Origin: Nocardia sp. NBC_00416
GTDB lineage: Bacteria; Actinomycetota; Actinomycetes; Mycobacteriales; Mycobacteriaceae
Length of the DNA: 64,000 nucleotides
Direction of reading: 5' to 3'
Assembly: GCF_036032445.1 (NCBI RefSeq)
Contig: NZ_CP107932.1
Coordinates: 2,110,501 to 2,174,500, forward strand
Each line of letters begins with the position of its first letter. Position 1 is the stretch's first letter. The position numbers and the translations under genes are program-made. Under the pieces are notes generated by a model, which searched no databases, was not told the DNA's origin, and saw only the letters and a program-made list of their open reading frames with translations. Below are positions 63,801 to 64,000 of the stretch, piece after piece.

Positions 63801-64000
63801 CCCACCTCCAGGTAGGTGCGGACTCCGGCGTCGTGCAACGTCCGGACCGCATCGGCGAATCGGACGGTGCGGCGTGCGTGCCGCACCCAGTAGTCGCTGC
63901 CGAGTTCGGCCGCGGAGTCGACGATCCGGCCGGTGAGCGAGGAGACCAGCGCGATCCGCGGCGACTCGATCCGCACGCTGTCGGCGACCCGTGCGAACTC
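60842..64000 (-). CDS. Modular type I PKS, 3' part: (AT)-DH-KR-ACP, cut by window edge
   Basis: 1052 aa visible; the 5' part (KS and most of AT) lies beyond base 64000, and the frame is open to the edge (upstream of the GTG at 63976 it reads EFARVADS). Visible: AT C-terminus about 1-110; DH about 150-430 with [14 protein letters not shown] and [10 protein letters not shown], so both catalytic residues are present; KR structural part about 440-600 and KR about 610-790 with [11 protein letters not shown], where the usual last Gly of the cofactor motif is Ala, plus LDD (B-type), FSSMVA and CYGAAN; ACP GVDSL about 924; C-terminal docking helices about 970-1052. AT specificity cannot be read because its motifs are outside. 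Confidence 0.93.
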   Translation of the reverse strand, partial: EFARVADSVRIESPRIALVSSLTGRIVDSAAELGSDYWVRHARRTVRFADAVRTLHDAGVRTYLEVGPDAVLLPMITQSVPDSAAEPPVVLAATATRRGAEPVTAARALEALYLDGADLRWRDLARTRPAETTPLPTYAFSRTRYWSSPRPSDRNHPVLATVVRSVDDAVLLTGVVSLRSAPWLADHVVGSAAIFPGTGFLDLALYAAAVAGDEEVEQLDLTVPMPLAESDRVVEVVVAAPEHRGPGATRHLSIRSRTADSDWVTHATGQLTRSGSACARAQAQGELLVPQRSTAELYDDLAADGYRYGPAFRNLRQWAVAESGRLRAVVELDRTVPADSGYRVHPALLDAVLHPFVAAVLNAGSGTVVPAQFRGVRVRSQPRGPVTAYLARTDRYSAGIRLAAADGDPIVEIDEVTLLPATLPTGPDDGVPGRLIRRPAGPVAAVARGEVAVIAAGGGAGGFTGPAALRDAVRDGRPVPAVVLAVPEPSASDIDDVAAATHRVVAEHITLLQDWVNDDLWADSQLAVVIDGTDCSPGALSRQALAGLVRSAQHEWPGRFRLVDTDAPAEVGQLAAAVETIADPEVVLRSGRVHEAAVEPLRPADSSGGNGRDADPFDGTVLVTGASGALARIVCRHLVTAHRARRLLLVSRTPVRAELIGELERLGAEVTTAACDIAEPGRIGQLLAGIDPATPLTAIFHLAGVLDDAALTTIEPGQLAATLRPKVDGAWNLHEQTLHCRELRAFVLFSSMVATTGNPGQSCYGAANSFLDGLARLRHSLGLPATSIGWGLWEAAEGMGSALTNTERARLRRSGVGSLTAEQATRYLDIALAAGAQHVLATSAWRTAAVTPAGRWPATASRPADIDTAPVDPLDSADQGVLPPGPRKDIAAALVRDAVARALGFASGADLDLRRGFLDMGVDSLAAVELRNEISRACGLRLPATVLIDYPTVEQLGEHLAELLERGESSPVPKASGADFDLAGLLAQLERANRESTIADGAARDQLLTQLRELTSKVDRARRTDELDLTPATDDEIFDLIDNQLGLSRDEA

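Noticed and set aside
1..64000. CRISPR arrays, tRNA/rRNA genes, insertion sequences, phage or integrase genes
   Set aside because: Looked for; no regularly spaced identical repeats, tRNA-like cloverleaf with CCA region, transposase or integrase frames were seen.

Overview
High-GC actinobacterial chromosome, most likely Nocardia or a close mycolate-containing relative. The codon third positions are almost all G or C, GTG and TTG starts and ATGA/GTGA overlaps are frequent, there is a DUF6131-type mini-membrane protein and an LppU-like lipoprotein, many TetR/MFS pairs, and a large modular type I polyketide synthase (PKS). No rRNA, tRNA, IS element, prophage or CRISPR array was seen. Genus assignment is inference.

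Layout. 1-5.3 kb: two nitroreductases, a MarR/MFS efflux pair with twin operator repeats, and a small secreted peptide. 5.3-9.3 kb: a dienelactone-hydrolase-like protein, then a PepSY protein divergent from an OmpR-type two-component system whose kinase has a very acidic extracellular loop. 9.4-10.2 kb: two overlapping unknown genes that resemble a toxin/immunity pair. 10.2-15.8 kb: two TetR genes beside palindromic operators, with an NADP reductase, a flavin monooxygenase-like protein, and an MFS/SGNH-hydrolase pair. 16-24.6 kb: ordinary metabolic and unknown genes, a decayed SDR remnant, a small-ORF operon, a structured intergenic region, an MHYT membrane protein and a choloylglycine-hydrolase-family enzyme. 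24.6-30.5 kb: an SDR/TetR divergon, two small membrane proteins and a methionine ABC uptake locus with two divergent MetQ lipoproteins.

30.6-64 kb: the 3' part of a PKS biosynthetic region. On the minus strand, reading downstream, it holds three PKS genes (the first cut by the right edge), an SDR, an oligopeptide-type ABC transporter with an FAD protein and a VOC protein, and a large LAL-type LuxR regulator. It is followed by a divergent MFS exporter/TetR pair and a cytochrome P450. The last three PKS proteins give AT-DH-KR-ACP, KS-AT-KR-ACP and KS-AT-DH-KR-ACP-KS-AT-ACP-TE, so the end of the assembly line and its thioesterase are here.

Two regulatory signals were found by reading the non-coding DNA. 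(1) A 37-bp composite element, CTGAAR followed by three CTTCAG copies spaced 4, 4 and 5 nt, occurs between pepSY and the response regulator and again 15 kb away in front of an unknown 66-aa gene; it is probably the binding site of the local response regulator. (2) The heptamer TAGGGGT, in either orientation, occurs repeatedly in the promoter regions of the P450, the ABC transporter operon and the SDR. This ties these genes together as one probable regulon, with the LAL protein as the obvious candidate regulator.
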